Shown here: positions 1 to 8,661 of the stretch, piece after piece
Position numbering within the stretch: position 1 is the first letter of the stretch
How the letters are laid out: each line of letters begins with the position of its first letter
Assembly (NCBI RefSeq): GCF_002150765.1
Contig: NZ_MUYM01000002.1
Coordinates: 167,260 to 231,259 of the forward strand
Reading direction: 5' to 3'
DNA length: 64,000 nucleotides
Source: Lentzea kentuckyensis
Lineage (GTDB): Bacteria > Actinomycetota > Actinomycetes > Mycobacteriales > Pseudonocardiaceae
Notes under the pieces: model-generated
Databases searched by the model: none
Seen by the model: the letters and a program-made list of their open reading frames with translations, nothing else
What the model was told of the DNA's origin: nothing
Translations under genes and position numbers: made by a program

Positions 1-941
1 ACATCGTGGTGCCGCGCGACCGGATCGTGGCCGAGGCGGGCATGATCCTGCGCACCGAGAAGTCCGTGCTGTTCGTCATCCCGTGGCGCAACCACTGGAT
101 CGTCGGCACCACGGACACCGACTGGAACCTCGACCTGGCGCACCCGGCGGCGACCAAGCACGACATCGACTACATCCTCGAACACGTGAACTCGGTGCTC
201 GCGACGCCGTTGACGCACGACGACATCGAGGGCGTCTACGCGGGCCTGCGGCCGTTGCTGGCGGGCGAATCCGATTCGACGTCAAAGCTTTCGCGCGAGC
301 ACGCGGTGGCGCGGGTCGCTCCCGGACTGGTGGCGATCGCCGGCGGCAAGTACACGACGTACCGGGTGATGGGCGCGGACGCCGTCGACGCGGCGCAGGT
401 GGACATGCCCGGCCGGATCCAGCCGTCCATCACGGACAAGGTGCCGCTGGTCGGTGCGGACGGCTACCACGCGTTGATCAACCAGGCCGACCACCTGGCC
501 GCCAAGCACGGCCTGCACCCGTACCGCGTCCGGCACCTGCTCGACCGCTACGGCTCGTTGGTGCACGAGGTGCTGTCGCTGGCCGTGGACAACCCGGAGC
601 TGTTGAAGCCGATTCCCGCCTCCCCCGACTACCTGCAGGTCGAGGCGGTCTACGCGGCGTCGCACGAGGGCGCGATGCACCTGGAGGACGTGCTGACCCG
701 GCGCACCCGCATCTCCATCGAGTACGCCCACCGCGGCATCGACTCGGCGGAAGCGGTCGCACGGCTGGTCGCACCGGTGCTCGGGTGGGACGAGGACGCG
801 ATCAAGCGCGAGATCGAGATCTACACCGCGCGCGTCGATGCCGAGCGCACGTCCCAGACCCAACCGGACGATCAGGCGGCGGACGCGGTTCGTGCCGCCG
901 CACCGGAAGCGCGTCCCCAATTGACCGAGCCCGTGAGCTGA
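1..941 (+). CDS. glpD: Glycerol-3-phosphate dehydrogenase, C-terminal part (cut by window edge)
   Basis: FAD-dependent oxidation of sn-glycerol 3-phosphate to dihydroxyacetone phosphate at the membrane, feeding electrons to menaquinone. The reading frame is open from base 3 and the start lies before the window, so about 312 residues are visible of a family that usually has 500-570. Visible family features are the substrate-domain stretch VPWRNHWIVGTTDTDW, the glycine-rich AGGKYTTYR that closes the FAD domain, and a C-terminal helical domain typical of GlpD. The gene stops 19 bases before the PhoD-type phosphatase. In M. tuberculosis a glpD paralogue (glpD2) also lies beside the amiA1/amiB1 genes, which matches this neighbourhood. 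Confident for family, not for which paralogue. Confidence 0.93.
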   Translation, partial: IVVPRDRIVAEAGMILRTEKSVLFVIPWRNHWIVGTTDTDWNLDLAHPAATKHDIDYILEHVNSVLATPLTHDDIEGVYAGLRPLLAGESDSTSKLSREHAVARVAPGLVAIAGGKYTTYRVMGADAVDAAQVDMPGRIQPSITDKVPLVGADGYHALINQADHLAAKHGLHPYRVRHLLDRYGSLVHEVLSLAVDNPELLKPIPASPDYLQVEAVYAASHEGAMHLEDVLTRRTRISIEYAHRGIDSAEAVARLVAPVLGWDEDAIKREIEIYTARVDAERTSQTQPDDQAADAVRAAAPEARPQLTEPVS

Positions 942-960
942 TCTCGGGCATGCTGGCGGC

Positions 961-2397
961 ATGTCTGGGGTTGACAGAAGAACGTTCCTGAAGGTGGGCG
1001 CGGTTGCCGGTGCCGCCGCGACCACATCCACCACTACCGCCATGTCCGCGTCCGCCGCCGAAGTGGCGTTCCAGCACGGTGTCGCGTCCGGTGATCCGTT
1101 GCCGGACGGCGTGCTGCTGTGGACGCGCGTCGTCACGTCCGCGCCGATCCGGTGGGAGGTCGCTCGGGACGAGGACTTCTCGCGGATCGTGAAGCGCGGC
1201 ACCACCCACACCGGTCCCGCGCGTGACCACACGGTGAAGGTCGAGGTCCACGGCCTGCACCCGAACACCCGTTACTGGTACCGCTTCCGCGTCGGCGACG
1301 TCGTGTCCCCGACCGGCCGCACCAAGACGGCCGGTTGCGGCACCGAGCTGAACCTCGGCGTCGTGTCGTGCGCGAACTGGGACATGGGCCACTTCGCGGG
1401 CTACGGCTTCCTGGCACAGCAGGAGCTCGACGCGGTGATCCACCTCGGCGACTACATCTACGAGGGCGTCTACCCGGTCACGCCGCAGCTGCGCCCGACG
1501 GATCCACCGCACGAGTGCGTGACGCTCGACGACTACCGGCGCCGGCACGCGCAGTACAAGACCGACTCGCACGTCCAGGCGATCCACCGGGCGCATCCCT
1601 TCATCTGCACCTGGGACGACCACGAGAGCGCCGACAACTCGTCCAGCATCGGCTCGCCGCTGCACGACCCCGCGACCGAGGGTCCGTGGGCCGTGCGGAT
1701 GGCTGCCGCGACGCAGGCGTACTTCGAGTGGATGCCGATCCGCGAGGGCAGGCTCGACCGGAGCTTCCGCTTCGGCGAGCTCGCGTCGTTGACCATGCTC
1801 GACCTGCGCTCGTACCGCACGGACACCACGATTCTGGGTGCCCAGCAGCGCAACTGGCTGATCAACCGGCTCACCACGGACACCGCACGCTGGCAGCTCG
1901 TCGGCAACTCGGTGATGATCAGCCCGTTCAAGATCCCGCCGGCGCCCGGTTTCCCGCCGTCGAACCCCGACCAGTGGGACGGGTTCCCTGCCGACCGCGA
2001 GCTGGTGCTCCGCGCGTTGGGCGACCGCAGGAACACGGTGTTCCTCACCGGTGACATCCACAGCTCGTGGGCGTGCGACGTGCCGTTCGAGGGTCGTTCG
2101 GTCGCCACCGAATACATCTGCACGTCGCTGACGTCCGACAACTTCGACGAGCTGCTGAAGGTGCCGCCGCGCACCGGATCGCTGTTGCTGGAGGCGCAGA
2201 TCCAGCTGTTGAACCCGCACGCCAAGTTCGTGGAGCTGGACTCACACGGCGTCTCGACGCTGAAGGTCACCGCCGACGAGGTCCGCTTCGACTGGTACTA
2301 CCTGGCGGACCGCAAGAACCCGAACAGCGCCGTCACCAAGGCCCACTCGTTCCGCACCCGCCACAACACGGCCCAGGTGGAACGCGTCCTCTTCTAG
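961..2397 (+). CDS. phoD: Tat-exported PhoD-type alkaline phosphatase / phosphodiesterase
   Basis: Predicted extracellular metallo-phosphoesterase of the PhoD family, releasing phosphate from mono- or diesters. The N-terminus has a twin-arginine signal (RR at residues 6-7 in DRRTFLKV, then an Ala-rich segment ending near residue 33). A PhoD N-terminal beta domain follows (VASGDPLPDGVLLWTRV, about residues 41-57), then metal-site motifs GDYIYEG at 163-169, WDDHE near 218-222 and TGDIHSSW near 360. At 478 residues it is a little shorter than the 500-580 usual for the family. The ATG at 961 starts 19 bases after glpD and has no clear ribosome site; CATGCT lies 6 bases upstream, so a leaderless start is possible. 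No Pho box was recognised. Confidence 0.9.
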   Translation: MSGVDRRTFLKVGAVAGAAATTSTTTAMSASAAEVAFQHGVASGDPLPDGVLLWTRVVTSAPIRWEVARDEDFSRIVKRGTTHTGPARDHTVKVEVHGLHPNTRYWYRFRVGDVVSPTGRTKTAGCGTELNLGVVSCANWDMGHFAGYGFLAQQELDAVIHLGDYIYEGVYPVTPQLRPTDPPHECVTLDDYRRRHAQYKTDSHVQAIHRAHPFICTWDDHESADNSSSIGSPLHDPATEGPWAVRMAAATQAYFEWMPIREGRLDRSFRFGELASLTMLDLRSYRTDTTILGAQQRNWLINRLTTDTARWQLVGNSVMISPFKIPPAPGFPPSNPDQWDGFPADRELVLRALGDRRNTVFLTGDIHSSWACDVPFEGRSVATEYICTSLTSDNFDELLKVPPRTGSLLLEAQIQLLNPHAKFVELDSHGVSTLKVTADEVRFDWYYLADRKNPNSAVTKAHSFRTRHNTAQVERVLF

Positions 2398-2404
2398 CGC
2401 GAAA

Positions 2405-2454
2405 GGCGTCTGCAAGTACTACCAACAGGGTTGTTGGTAGTACTTGCAGACGCC
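2405..2454. terminator. Perfect 23-bp hairpin between convergent genes
   Basis: Arms 2405-2427 and 2432-2454 are exact reverse complements with a 4-base loop. The hairpin lies 7 bases after the phoD-like stop and 6 bases before the stop of the minus-strand amidohydrolase, so it can terminate both transcripts. There is no long T run on either side, as is common for actinobacterial hairpin terminators. The arms have many A and T bases (AAGTACTACCAACA), unlike the surrounding DNA. Confidence 0.8.
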
Positions 2455-2460
2455 GAAAAG

Positions 2461-3738
2461 CTAGGCGAGGGCGGCCAGCGCGGTGTGCACCATGACGCGG
2501 ACGCCCACGAGGAGGGCGCGCTCGTCCAGGTCGAACGTCGGCTGGTGCAGATCGCGCTGCTTCTCCTGACCGTTCCACACGCCGAGGCGCGCGAACGAGC
2601 CAGGGACGTGCTCCAGGTACCAGCCGAAGTCCTCACCACCGGACGACTGCTCGGTGCCTGCGAGCGCGTCGTCGCCCAGGGCGGCCTCGATGCCGGCGCG
2701 CAGGATCTGGGTGGACTCGCGCTCGTTCACCACCGGCGGCACGCCGCGGCGGTGGTGCAGGTCGAAGCCAACGCCGGTCGGGGCCAGCAGGCCCGTGACC
2801 AGGTCCTTCACCAACGGCTCCAGCTCGGCCCAGATGTCGCGGTCGCCGGTGCGCAGCGTGCCGCGCACCAGGCCGTCCTGAGGCACCGCGTTCGGCGCCT
2901 CACCCGCGTGCACCGCGCCCCACACCAGGACGGTGCCGGAACGGGGGTCGACGCGGCGGGACAGCATCGTCGGCAGGCCGGTGATGACCGTGCCGAGCGC
3001 GTGGACCAGGTCAGCGGTCAGGTGCGGGCGCGAGGTGTGACCGCCCGGCGAGGACAGCCGCAGCTCCAGCAGGTCGGAGGCCGACGTGATGGCGCCGATC
3101 CGGGTGCCGATGCGGCCGACCTGCAGGCGCGGGTCGCAGTGCAGACCGAAGATCCGCTCCACACCGTCGAGACCGCCGGCGGCCAGCACGTCGAGCGCGC
3201 CGCCGGGCATGACCTCCTCGGCCGGCTGGAACACCAGCCGGACGCGGCCGGGCAGCTCGGTGGCCGAGGCGAGGGCCAGTGCGGCACCGAGCAGCACCGT
3301 CGTGTGGGCGTCGTGGCCGCACGCGTGCGACACACCGTCCACAGTGGACGAGAACGCCAGGCCGGTGTTCTCCGGCAGCGGCAACGCGTCCATGTCCGCG
3401 CGGAGAGCCACGCAGCGGGGGCCGTTGCCGATGTCGCAGATCAGGCCGGTGCCGCCGGGGAGGATGCGCGGCTTGAGGCCGACCTCCCGCAGCAGCTTGG
3501 CCACGAGCTCCGTGGTGTTGTACTCGCGCCGGGACAGTTCGGGGTTGGCGTGGATGTGACGGCGCCAGGCGACGACGTCGGCGGCGTGCGCCTTCAGCCA
3601 GTCGTCCAGCCACGCGGGGCCGCGGCCCTCTCCGAGATCATCCACAGGAGACATGCTCACCCCGGTCGGGTCTACGAGCATCTCGGTGGACGTCTGCACA
3701 GTTGAGGAGCCCGATGGACGGGAGTCCAGGACCGTCAT
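2461..3738 (-). CDS. M20 family amidohydrolase (AmiA1-like)
   Basis: A 425-residue zinc-dependent M20D peptidase/amidohydrolase that probably hydrolyses an amide bond of an N-acyl amino acid or peptide; the substrate cannot be read from sequence. Metal-site motifs are SHACGHDAHTTVLLG, FQPAEEVMPGG, LHCDPRL and SGGEDFGWY. The start at 3738 is chosen because its ATG overlaps the stop of the upstream amidohydrolase in an ATGA, implying translational coupling; a later ATG (residues MSPVDDLGEG) would begin about 26 residues downstream. Paired M20 genes next to deoD also occur in M. tuberculosis as amiB1-amiA1 in this order, so the pair probably forms one operon and perhaps one hetero-complex. That orthology is an inference from position. 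Confidence 0.87.
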   Translation of the reverse strand: MTVLDSRPSGSSTVQTSTEMLVDPTGVSMSPVDDLGEGRGPAWLDDWLKAHAADVVAWRRHIHANPELSRREYNTTELVAKLLREVGLKPRILPGGTGLICDIGNGPRCVALRADMDALPLPENTGLAFSSTVDGVSHACGHDAHTTVLLGAALALASATELPGRVRLVFQPAEEVMPGGALDVLAAGGLDGVERIFGLHCDPRLQVGRIGTRIGAITSASDLLELRLSSPGGHTSRPHLTADLVHALGTVITGLPTMLSRRVDPRSGTVLVWGAVHAGEAPNAVPQDGLVRGTLRTGDRDIWAELEPLVKDLVTGLLAPTGVGFDLHHRRGVPPVVNERESTQILRAGIEAALGDDALAGTEQSSGGEDFGWYLEHVPGSFARLGVWNGQEKQRDLHQPTFDLDERALLVGVRVMVHTALAALA

Positions 3739-4907
3739 GCCGCACCTCCGCGGGCCAGCAGCCGTGCGCGCTGCTGGGAATCGGTGGCTGTCGCGATCGT
3801 CGTCCAGGCCATGGCAAGTGCTCCTTCGAGCAGCGCACGGTCGGCCGACGCCGAGGCACAAGCGGTCGCGAACTCTTGTTGGTGGTTCACCGCGTCTCCG
3901 CAGTCGATGGCAATGGTCGGGTGGATGGCGGGCAACACTCTGGTGACGTTGCCCATGTCGGTGCTCCCGATCTTCTCTCGCTGTTCCTGCTCGGGCGAGA
4001 GCGGTCGTCGTCCCAGCTCAGTGGCCGCACGCCGGTAGGCGTCCGCGAGCCACGGATCGGGAGTCAACTCGGCGTAGATCGGTGAGACCTGCTCGACCTC
4101 ATGGGTGCAGCCGGTCGCGAGCGCGCCGGCTTGGAAACAGTCCCGGATCCGGTTCTCCAGGCGCTGCAACGATTCCAGGTTCTCCGCCCTCACATCGAAC
4201 ATCGCCGATGCGCGGGCGGGTATTACGTTCGGCACGGTGCCGCCGTTGGTGACGATGCCCGTCACCATCTGGCCAGGTTCGAGGTGCTGCCGCAGCAGGC
4301 TGATCGAGATCTGCGCGACGGTCACCGCGTCCGCGGCGTTGATGCCGAGGTGAGGGGCGGCGGCCGCGTGTGACGGCTTGCCCTTGTAGTGCACCTCGAG
4401 GTCGGTGATGGCCAGCGACTTCGCGGCGCACGACTCGTACGGCGCCGGGTGCACCATCATCGAGAACGCGACGTCGTCGAAGACGCCCCGTTCCAGCATG
4501 AGCACCTTGCCGCCGCCGACTTCTTCCGCCGGAGTTCCGATCACCTTCACGGTGACACCCAGACGGTCCGCGATGTCACGCAGCGCGAGCGCGGTACCGA
4601 CGGAAGCCGCGGCGATGACGTTGTGCCCGCACGCGTGCCCGACTTCGGGCAAAGCGTCGTATTCGGCACAAAGTCCCAGCACCAGCTCGCCGTCGCCGAA
4701 CGTCGCGACGAACGCGGTGTCGAGGTCCGCCACCCCGCGGTCGATCTTGAAACCCTCGCGAGCCAGCAGGGAGGTGATCTTCTCGACGCTGCGGTGCTCC
4801 TCGAAGGCCAGCTCAGGCTCGGCGTGGATCGAGTGCGACAGGTCCAGCAGCGCGTCGGAGTACCGCTCGACGGTCGAGCGTGTGCTGATCTTCAAGTCGG
4901 TACCCAT
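3735..4907 (-). CDS. M20 family amidohydrolase (AmiB1-like)
   Basis: A 390-residue second M20D-type hydrolase, translated just before and coupled to the one at 2461-3738. Visible motifs are GHACGHNVIAAAS, GTPAEEVGGGK, MMVHPAPYES and KGKPSHAAAAPHLG. Near the C-terminus a divergent GSTDMGNV replaces the usual S-G-x-E-D-F block, as in the AbgB/PM20D2-like branch. The ATG at 4907 follows a GGATGG segment and gives the normal family N-terminus; the open frame extends upstream to 5021 but that part reads as non-coding. A palindrome at 5004-5018 lies about 97 bases upstream and could control the pair. Substrate unknown. Confidence 0.87.
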   Translation of the reverse strand: MGTDLKISTRSTVERYSDALLDLSHSIHAEPELAFEEHRSVEKITSLLAREGFKIDRGVADLDTAFVATFGDGELVLGLCAEYDALPEVGHACGHNVIAAASVGTALALRDIADRLGVTVKVIGTPAEEVGGGKVLMLERGVFDDVAFSMMVHPAPYESCAAKSLAITDLEVHYKGKPSHAAAAPHLGINAADAVTVAQISISLLRQHLEPGQMVTGIVTNGGTVPNVIPARASAMFDVRAENLESLQRLENRIRDCFQAGALATGCTHEVEQVSPIYAELTPDPWLADAYRRAATELGRRPLSPEQEQREKIGSTDMGNVTRVLPAIHPTIAIDCGDAVNHQQEFATACASASADRALLEGALAMAWTTIATATDSQQRARLLARGGAA

Positions 4908-5003
4908 TTGCCACCATCCTGCATCACCACCTGTGGGACGCAGCGCGCTGATGATGATCAACCGGCTGGCCGGTCGCAGCGCTGCGCCGAGCGGCGAGCG
5001 AGT

Positions 5004-5018
5004 ATCGGTCTGACCGAT
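5004..5018. promoter_or_regulatory. Putative operator palindrome upstream of the amidohydrolase pair
   Basis: ATCGGTC-T-GACCGAT, seven-base arms around a single base, about 97 bases upstream of the amidohydrolase start at 4907. It has the size and symmetry of a dimeric repressor site, but no regulator gene adjoins it, so the assignment is tentative. Confidence 0.35.
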
Positions 5019-5065
5019 CAACGATGACGCAAATGGTCGAGAAGCACGCTTAATTTTGACTATTC

Positions 5066-5084
5066 CGTCCCAACATCTGGGACG
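5066..5084 (-). terminator. Small hairpin after the 97-residue membrane protein gene
   Basis: CGTCCCA and TGGGACG (5066-5072 and 5078-5084) can form a 7-bp stem with a 5-base loop. It lies 28 bases beyond the stop of the minus-strand gene at 5112-5405 and is a plausible weak terminator. It could also be an operator of the downstream amidohydrolases. Confidence 0.35.
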
Positions 5085-5111
5085 AGCCGTCTCAACGGTG
5101 CTTCAGCCCGG

Positions 5112-5405
5112 CTACCCCTTCTTGGCCGCGCGCTCCTTGCGCCACCGCGCCCACCGCTTCTTGTTGCGGTAGTAGACCAGCGCGAACAGGCCGACCGCGA
5201 TGGCGCCGATCCACAGCTTCTGCTTGGTTTGTTCCCTGATCTCGGGCGACGGTTCCTGCGGTGAGGTCACGCTCGGACCCGGATTCACTGTCGTCTGCCC
5301 AGCGGCCGCCACGGGCGCGTTCGGCGCCTCTTGCGCGGACGCCACACCGGCGATCCCGACAACGCTCATCAGCGCGAACACGCAGGCCAGCAGCAACCTC
5401 GACAT
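5112..5405 (-). CDS. Small secreted or membrane-anchored protein of unknown function
   Basis: A 97-residue protein with an N-terminal signal peptide or signal anchor (MSRLLLACVFALMSVVG, cleavage possible after GVASA), then a Pro/Thr/Ala-rich linker of about 40 residues, a second membrane segment (LWIGAIAVGLFALVYY) and a very basic tail with KKRWARWRKER. The likely topology is a short extracytoplasmic loop between a cleaved signal and one C-terminal transmembrane helix with a cytoplasmic basic tail. Start at 5405 is chosen because the signal peptide begins there; the frame extends 13 codons upstream. No family was recognised. It is followed by the mut operon in the same orientation, separated by a hairpin repeat. 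Confidence 0.65.
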   Translation of the reverse strand: MSRLLLACVFALMSVVGIAGVASAQEAPNAPVAAAGQTTVNPGPSVTSPQEPSPEIREQTKQKLWIGAIAVGLFALVYYRNKKRWARWRKERAAKKG

Positions 5406-5486
5406 GGCCAGAACTGTACCTCGAATACCACGATCGAAGGTCACCCAAACTAGCTACGCGCTCACCCTCCGCGCCCTGCTTTAAGT

Positions 5487-5535
5487 CACGCGGGGACCCT
5501 ACGTTTCGTCTGACGGTACGTGGGGGCCCCGCGTG
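5487..5535. repeat. 49-nt CACGCGGGG hairpin repeat, copy A
   Basis: Starts CACGCGGGG and ends CCCCGCGTG, with an interrupted stem (CCC/GGG then ACGT/ACGT inside the outer 9-bp arms) and a loop of about 13 bases. It lies 6 bases after the meaB stop, so it probably terminates the mutA-mutB-meaB transcript. The same ends and layout recur at 42786-42834 and 54520-54569, which marks it as a dispersed family. Confidence 0.75.
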
Positions 5536-5540
5536 AAAAG

Positions 5541-6533
5541 TCAGTCAGCCTTGTGGGTGAAAGCGGCCAGTAATTGCTCGGCGGCCAAGGTGGCCGTCAG
5601 CTCGCCGGAGCGGACTCTGCGTTCCAGATCTGGGGCCAGTGAGCGGACGACCGGGTGTTCGCGCAGCTGCCGCCACAGTTCGTCGTGGACCATCATCCAG
5701 GTCCACTCGATCTGCTGGCGGCGACGTCGCTCGTCCAGTTCGCCGGCGTCCTTCAGGGTGGCCTGGTGTTCCAGCACGCGGGACCACAGTTCGTCGAGAC
5801 CGGTCCCGGTGAGGCCCGAGCAGGTGAGCACCGGCGGGTGCCACAGCGCGTCCGGCGGGCGCAGGAGCTTGAGCGCGCCGGCCAGTTCGCGCGCGGCCTT
5901 GCGGGCGTCCAGCTCGTGTTCGCCGTCGGCCTTGTTGACCGCGATGACGTCCGCGAGCTCCAGGACGCCCTTCTTGATGCCCTGCAGCTGGTCGCCGGTG
6001 CGGGCGAGGGTCAGGAACAGCGAGCAGTCCGTCATGTTCGCGACGGCCACCTCCGACTGCCCGACGCCGACGGTCTCGACCAGCACGACGTCGAAGCCCG
6101 CGGCCTCGACCAGCACGATCGTCTCGCGGGTGGCCTGCGCGACGCCGCCGAGCGTGCCGGACGTCGGCGACGGCCGGATGAACGCCTTCTCGTTCACCGA
6201 CAGCCGTTGCATGCGCGTCTTGTCGCCCAGGATGCTGCCGCCGGTGCGGGTCGACGACGGGTCGACGGCGAGCACCGCGACCCGATGCCCCTGCTCGGTC
6301 AGCATGGTGCCGAGCGCGTCGATGAACGTCGACTTGCCGACGCCGGGAACGCCGGTGATGCCGACCCTGGTCGCGTTGCCGGACTTCGGCAACAGCTCGA
6401 TCAGCAGCTCCTGCGCCTTGGCGCGGTGGTCGGCGCGCTTCGACTCGACCAGCGTGATGGCCCTGGCCAGCACGCTTCGATTGCCGTCGAGGACGCCTTT
6501 GGTGTACTCGGCGACATCGATCACCCTAGCCAT
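5541..6533 (-). CDS. meaB: Methylmalonyl-CoA mutase-associated GTPase MeaB
   Basis: A G3E-family P-loop GTPase (330 residues) that gates cobalamin loading of methylmalonyl-CoA mutase and protects the mutase from inactivation. Visible elements are the Walker A segment GVPGVGKST near residue 62, [16 protein letters not shown], the Walker B-like ETVGVGQSE, and the base-recognition NKAD. It is the last gene of the operon; its ATG at 6533 overlaps the end of mutB by 8 bases. Length is typical of bacterial MeaB/ArgK. The gene is followed by a hairpin repeat at 5487-5535. Confidence 0.95.
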   Translation of the reverse strand: MARVIDVAEYTKGVLDGNRSVLARAITLVESKRADHRAKAQELLIELLPKSGNATRVGITGVPGVGKSTFIDALGTMLTEQGHRVAVLAVDPSSTRTGGSILGDKTRMQRLSVNEKAFIRPSPTSGTLGGVAQATRETIVLVEAAGFDVVLVETVGVGQSEVAVANMTDCSLFLTLARTGDQLQGIKKGVLELADVIAVNKADGEHELDARKAARELAGALKLLRPPDALWHPPVLTCSGLTGTGLDELWSRVLEHQATLKDAGELDERRRRQQIEWTWMMVHDELWRQLREHPVVRSLAPDLERRVRSGELTATLAAEQLLAAFTHKAD

Positions 6534-8661
6534 GGTGCCCTAGTTGACCTGCGAGTTTCACCAGAAGGTCCTTGGCCGCGTCCGCGATCACGGTGCCGGG
6601 CGGGAAGATCGCCGCCGCGCCCGCCGCGTACAGCTCGTCGAAGTCCTGCGGCGGAATCACGCCACCGACGACGATCATGATGTCCTCGCGGCCGAGCTTC
6701 GCCAGTTCTTCGCGCAGCGCCGGCACCAGCGTGAGGTGTCCAGCCGCCAGCGAGGACACGCCGACGATGTGCACGTCGGCCTCGGTGGCCTGGCGCGCCA
6801 CCTCGTCCGGCGTCTGGAACAGCGGGCCGACGTCGACGTCGAAGCCGAGGTCGGCGAACGCCGTCGCGATCACCTTCTGGCCGCGGTCGTGCCCGTCCTG
6901 GCCCATCTTGGCGACCAGGATGCGCGGCCGGCGGCCCTCTTCCTCCGCGAACGCCTCGACGACCTCGCGGCAGGCGTCCACGTTGGACACTTGGCCGACC
7001 TCCTGGCGGTAGACACCGGTGATGGTGCGGATCTGCGCGCTGTGCCGTCCCCACACCTTGCCCAGCGACTCGGAGATCTCGCCGACCGTGGCCTTGGCGC
7101 GGGCGGCGTTGATCGCCAGCTCCAGCAGGTTGCCGCCGCCGGTCGCCGCGTTCGTCAGCGCGGTGAGCGCACTGTCCACAGCGGACTGGTCGCGTTCTTC
7201 CCTGAGCCGGCGCAGTTTCTCGAGCTGCTGGGCGCGCACGCCGGCGTTGTCGACCTTGAGGACCTCGATCTGCTCGTCGTTGGTCACCAGGTACTTGTTG
7301 ACGCCGATGACGGGCTGCCGGCCGGAGTCGATGCGCGCCTGCGTGCGGGCGGCGGCCTCCTCGATGCGCAGCTTGGGAATGCCCTCGTCGATCGCGCGGG
7401 CCATGCCGCCGGCCTTCTCGACCTCGGTGATGTGCTCCCATGCCTTGGCGGCGAGCTCGTTCGTCAGCCGCTCGACGTACGCGCTGCCGCCCCACGGGTC
7501 GATCACGCGGGTCGTGCCGGACTCCTGCTGGAGCAGCAGCTGCGTGTTGCGGGCGATGCGCGCGGAGAAGTCGGTGGGCAGAGCGAGCGCTTCGTCGAGT
7601 GCGTTGGTGTGCAACGACTGCGTGTGCCCCTGCGTGGCCGCCATCGCCTCGACGCACGTGCGCGCGACGTTGTTGAACACGTCCTGCGCGGTGAGGCTCC
7701 AGCCGGACGTCTGGCAGTGCGTGCGGAGGCTGAGGGACTTCTGGCTCTTGGGCTCGAACCCGTTGACCAGCTTCGCCCACAGCAGGCGCGCGGCCCGCAT
7801 CTTGGCGATCTCCATGAAGAAGTTCATGCCGACCGCCCAGAAGAAGCTGAGCCGCGGCGCGAACGCGTCCACGTCCAGCCCGGCCTCCCGGCCCGCCCGG
7901 ATGTACTCGACGCCGTCCGCCAGCGTGTAGGCCAGCTCCAGGTCGGCGGTCGCTCCCGCCTCCTGCATGTGGTAGCCGGAGATCGAGATGGAGTTGAACT
8001 TCGGCATGTGCGAACTGGTGTAGCTGAAGATGTCGGAGATGATCCGCATCGACGGCTGCGGCGGGTAGATGTAGGTGTTGCGGACCATGAACTCCTTGAG
8101 GATGTCGTTCTGGATCGTCCCCATGAGCTGCTCCGGCTTCACCCCCTGCTCCTCCGCCGCCACCACGAAGAGCGCCAGGATCGGCAGCACCGCGCCGTTC
8201 ATCGTCATCGACACGGACATCTTGTCCAGCGGGATGCCGTCGAACAGCGTGCGCATGTCGTAGATCGAGTCGATCGCGACGCCCGCCATGCCGACGTCAC
8301 CGGCGACGCGCGGGTGGTCCGAGTCGTAACCGCGGTGCGTGGCCAGGTCGAACGCGACGGACAGGCCCTTCTGCCCGGCCGCGAGGTTGCGGCGGTAGAA
8401 GGCGTTCGACTCCTCGGCCGTCGAGAAGCCCGCGTACTGGCGGACCGTCCACGGCTGGTTGACGTACATCGTCGGGTACGGGCCGCGCAGGAAGGGCGCG
8501 ACGCCGGGGTAGGTCCGCAGGAAGTCGAGTCCGTCCACATCGGACGGTACGTAGACCGGCTTGACCGCGATGCCCTCCGGCGTCTCCCAGGCCGGGAGGT
8601 CGGTCTCGTACTTCGCCGACGGGAGCGGGCCGAGGTCGATGTCCGCGAAGTTGGGGATCAT
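6526..8661 (-). CDS. mutB: Methylmalonyl-CoA mutase, large (catalytic) subunit
   Basis: Adenosylcobalamin-dependent interconversion of (R)-methylmalonyl-CoA and succinyl-CoA, linking propionate, odd-chain and branched-chain carbon to the TCA cycle. The 711 residues comprise an N-terminal substrate-binding TIM barrel ([19 protein letters not shown], substrate tunnel) and a C-terminal B12-binding domain with the cobalt-ligand motif DGHDRG (D-x-H-x-x-G) near residue 590. The ATG at 8661 overlaps the mutA stop in an ATGA, indicating coupled, equimolar synthesis with the small subunit. Length and motifs are standard; no anomaly seen. Confidence 0.97.
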   Translation of the reverse strand: MIPNFADIDLGPLPSAKYETDLPAWETPEGIAVKPVYVPSDVDGLDFLRTYPGVAPFLRGPYPTMYVNQPWTVRQYAGFSTAEESNAFYRRNLAAGQKGLSVAFDLATHRGYDSDHPRVAGDVGMAGVAIDSIYDMRTLFDGIPLDKMSVSMTMNGAVLPILALFVVAAEEQGVKPEQLMGTIQNDILKEFMVRNTYIYPPQPSMRIISDIFSYTSSHMPKFNSISISGYHMQEAGATADLELAYTLADGVEYIRAGREAGLDVDAFAPRLSFFWAVGMNFFMEIAKMRAARLLWAKLVNGFEPKSQKSLSLRTHCQTSGWSLTAQDVFNNVARTCVEAMAATQGHTQSLHTNALDEALALPTDFSARIARNTQLLLQQESGTTRVIDPWGGSAYVERLTNELAAKAWEHITEVEKAGGMARAIDEGIPKLRIEEAAARTQARIDSGRQPVIGVNKYLVTNDEQIEVLKVDNAGVRAQQLEKLRRLREERDQSAVDSALTALTNAATGGGNLLELAINAARAKATVGEISESLGKVWGRHSAQIRTITGVYRQEVGQVSNVDACREVVEAFAEEEGRRPRILVAKMGQDGHDRGQKVIATAFADLGFDVDVGPLFQTPDEVARQATEADVHIVGVSSLAAGHLTLVPALREELAKLGREDIMIVVGGVIPPQDFDELYAAGAAAIFPPGTVIADAAKDLLVKLAGQLGHHG

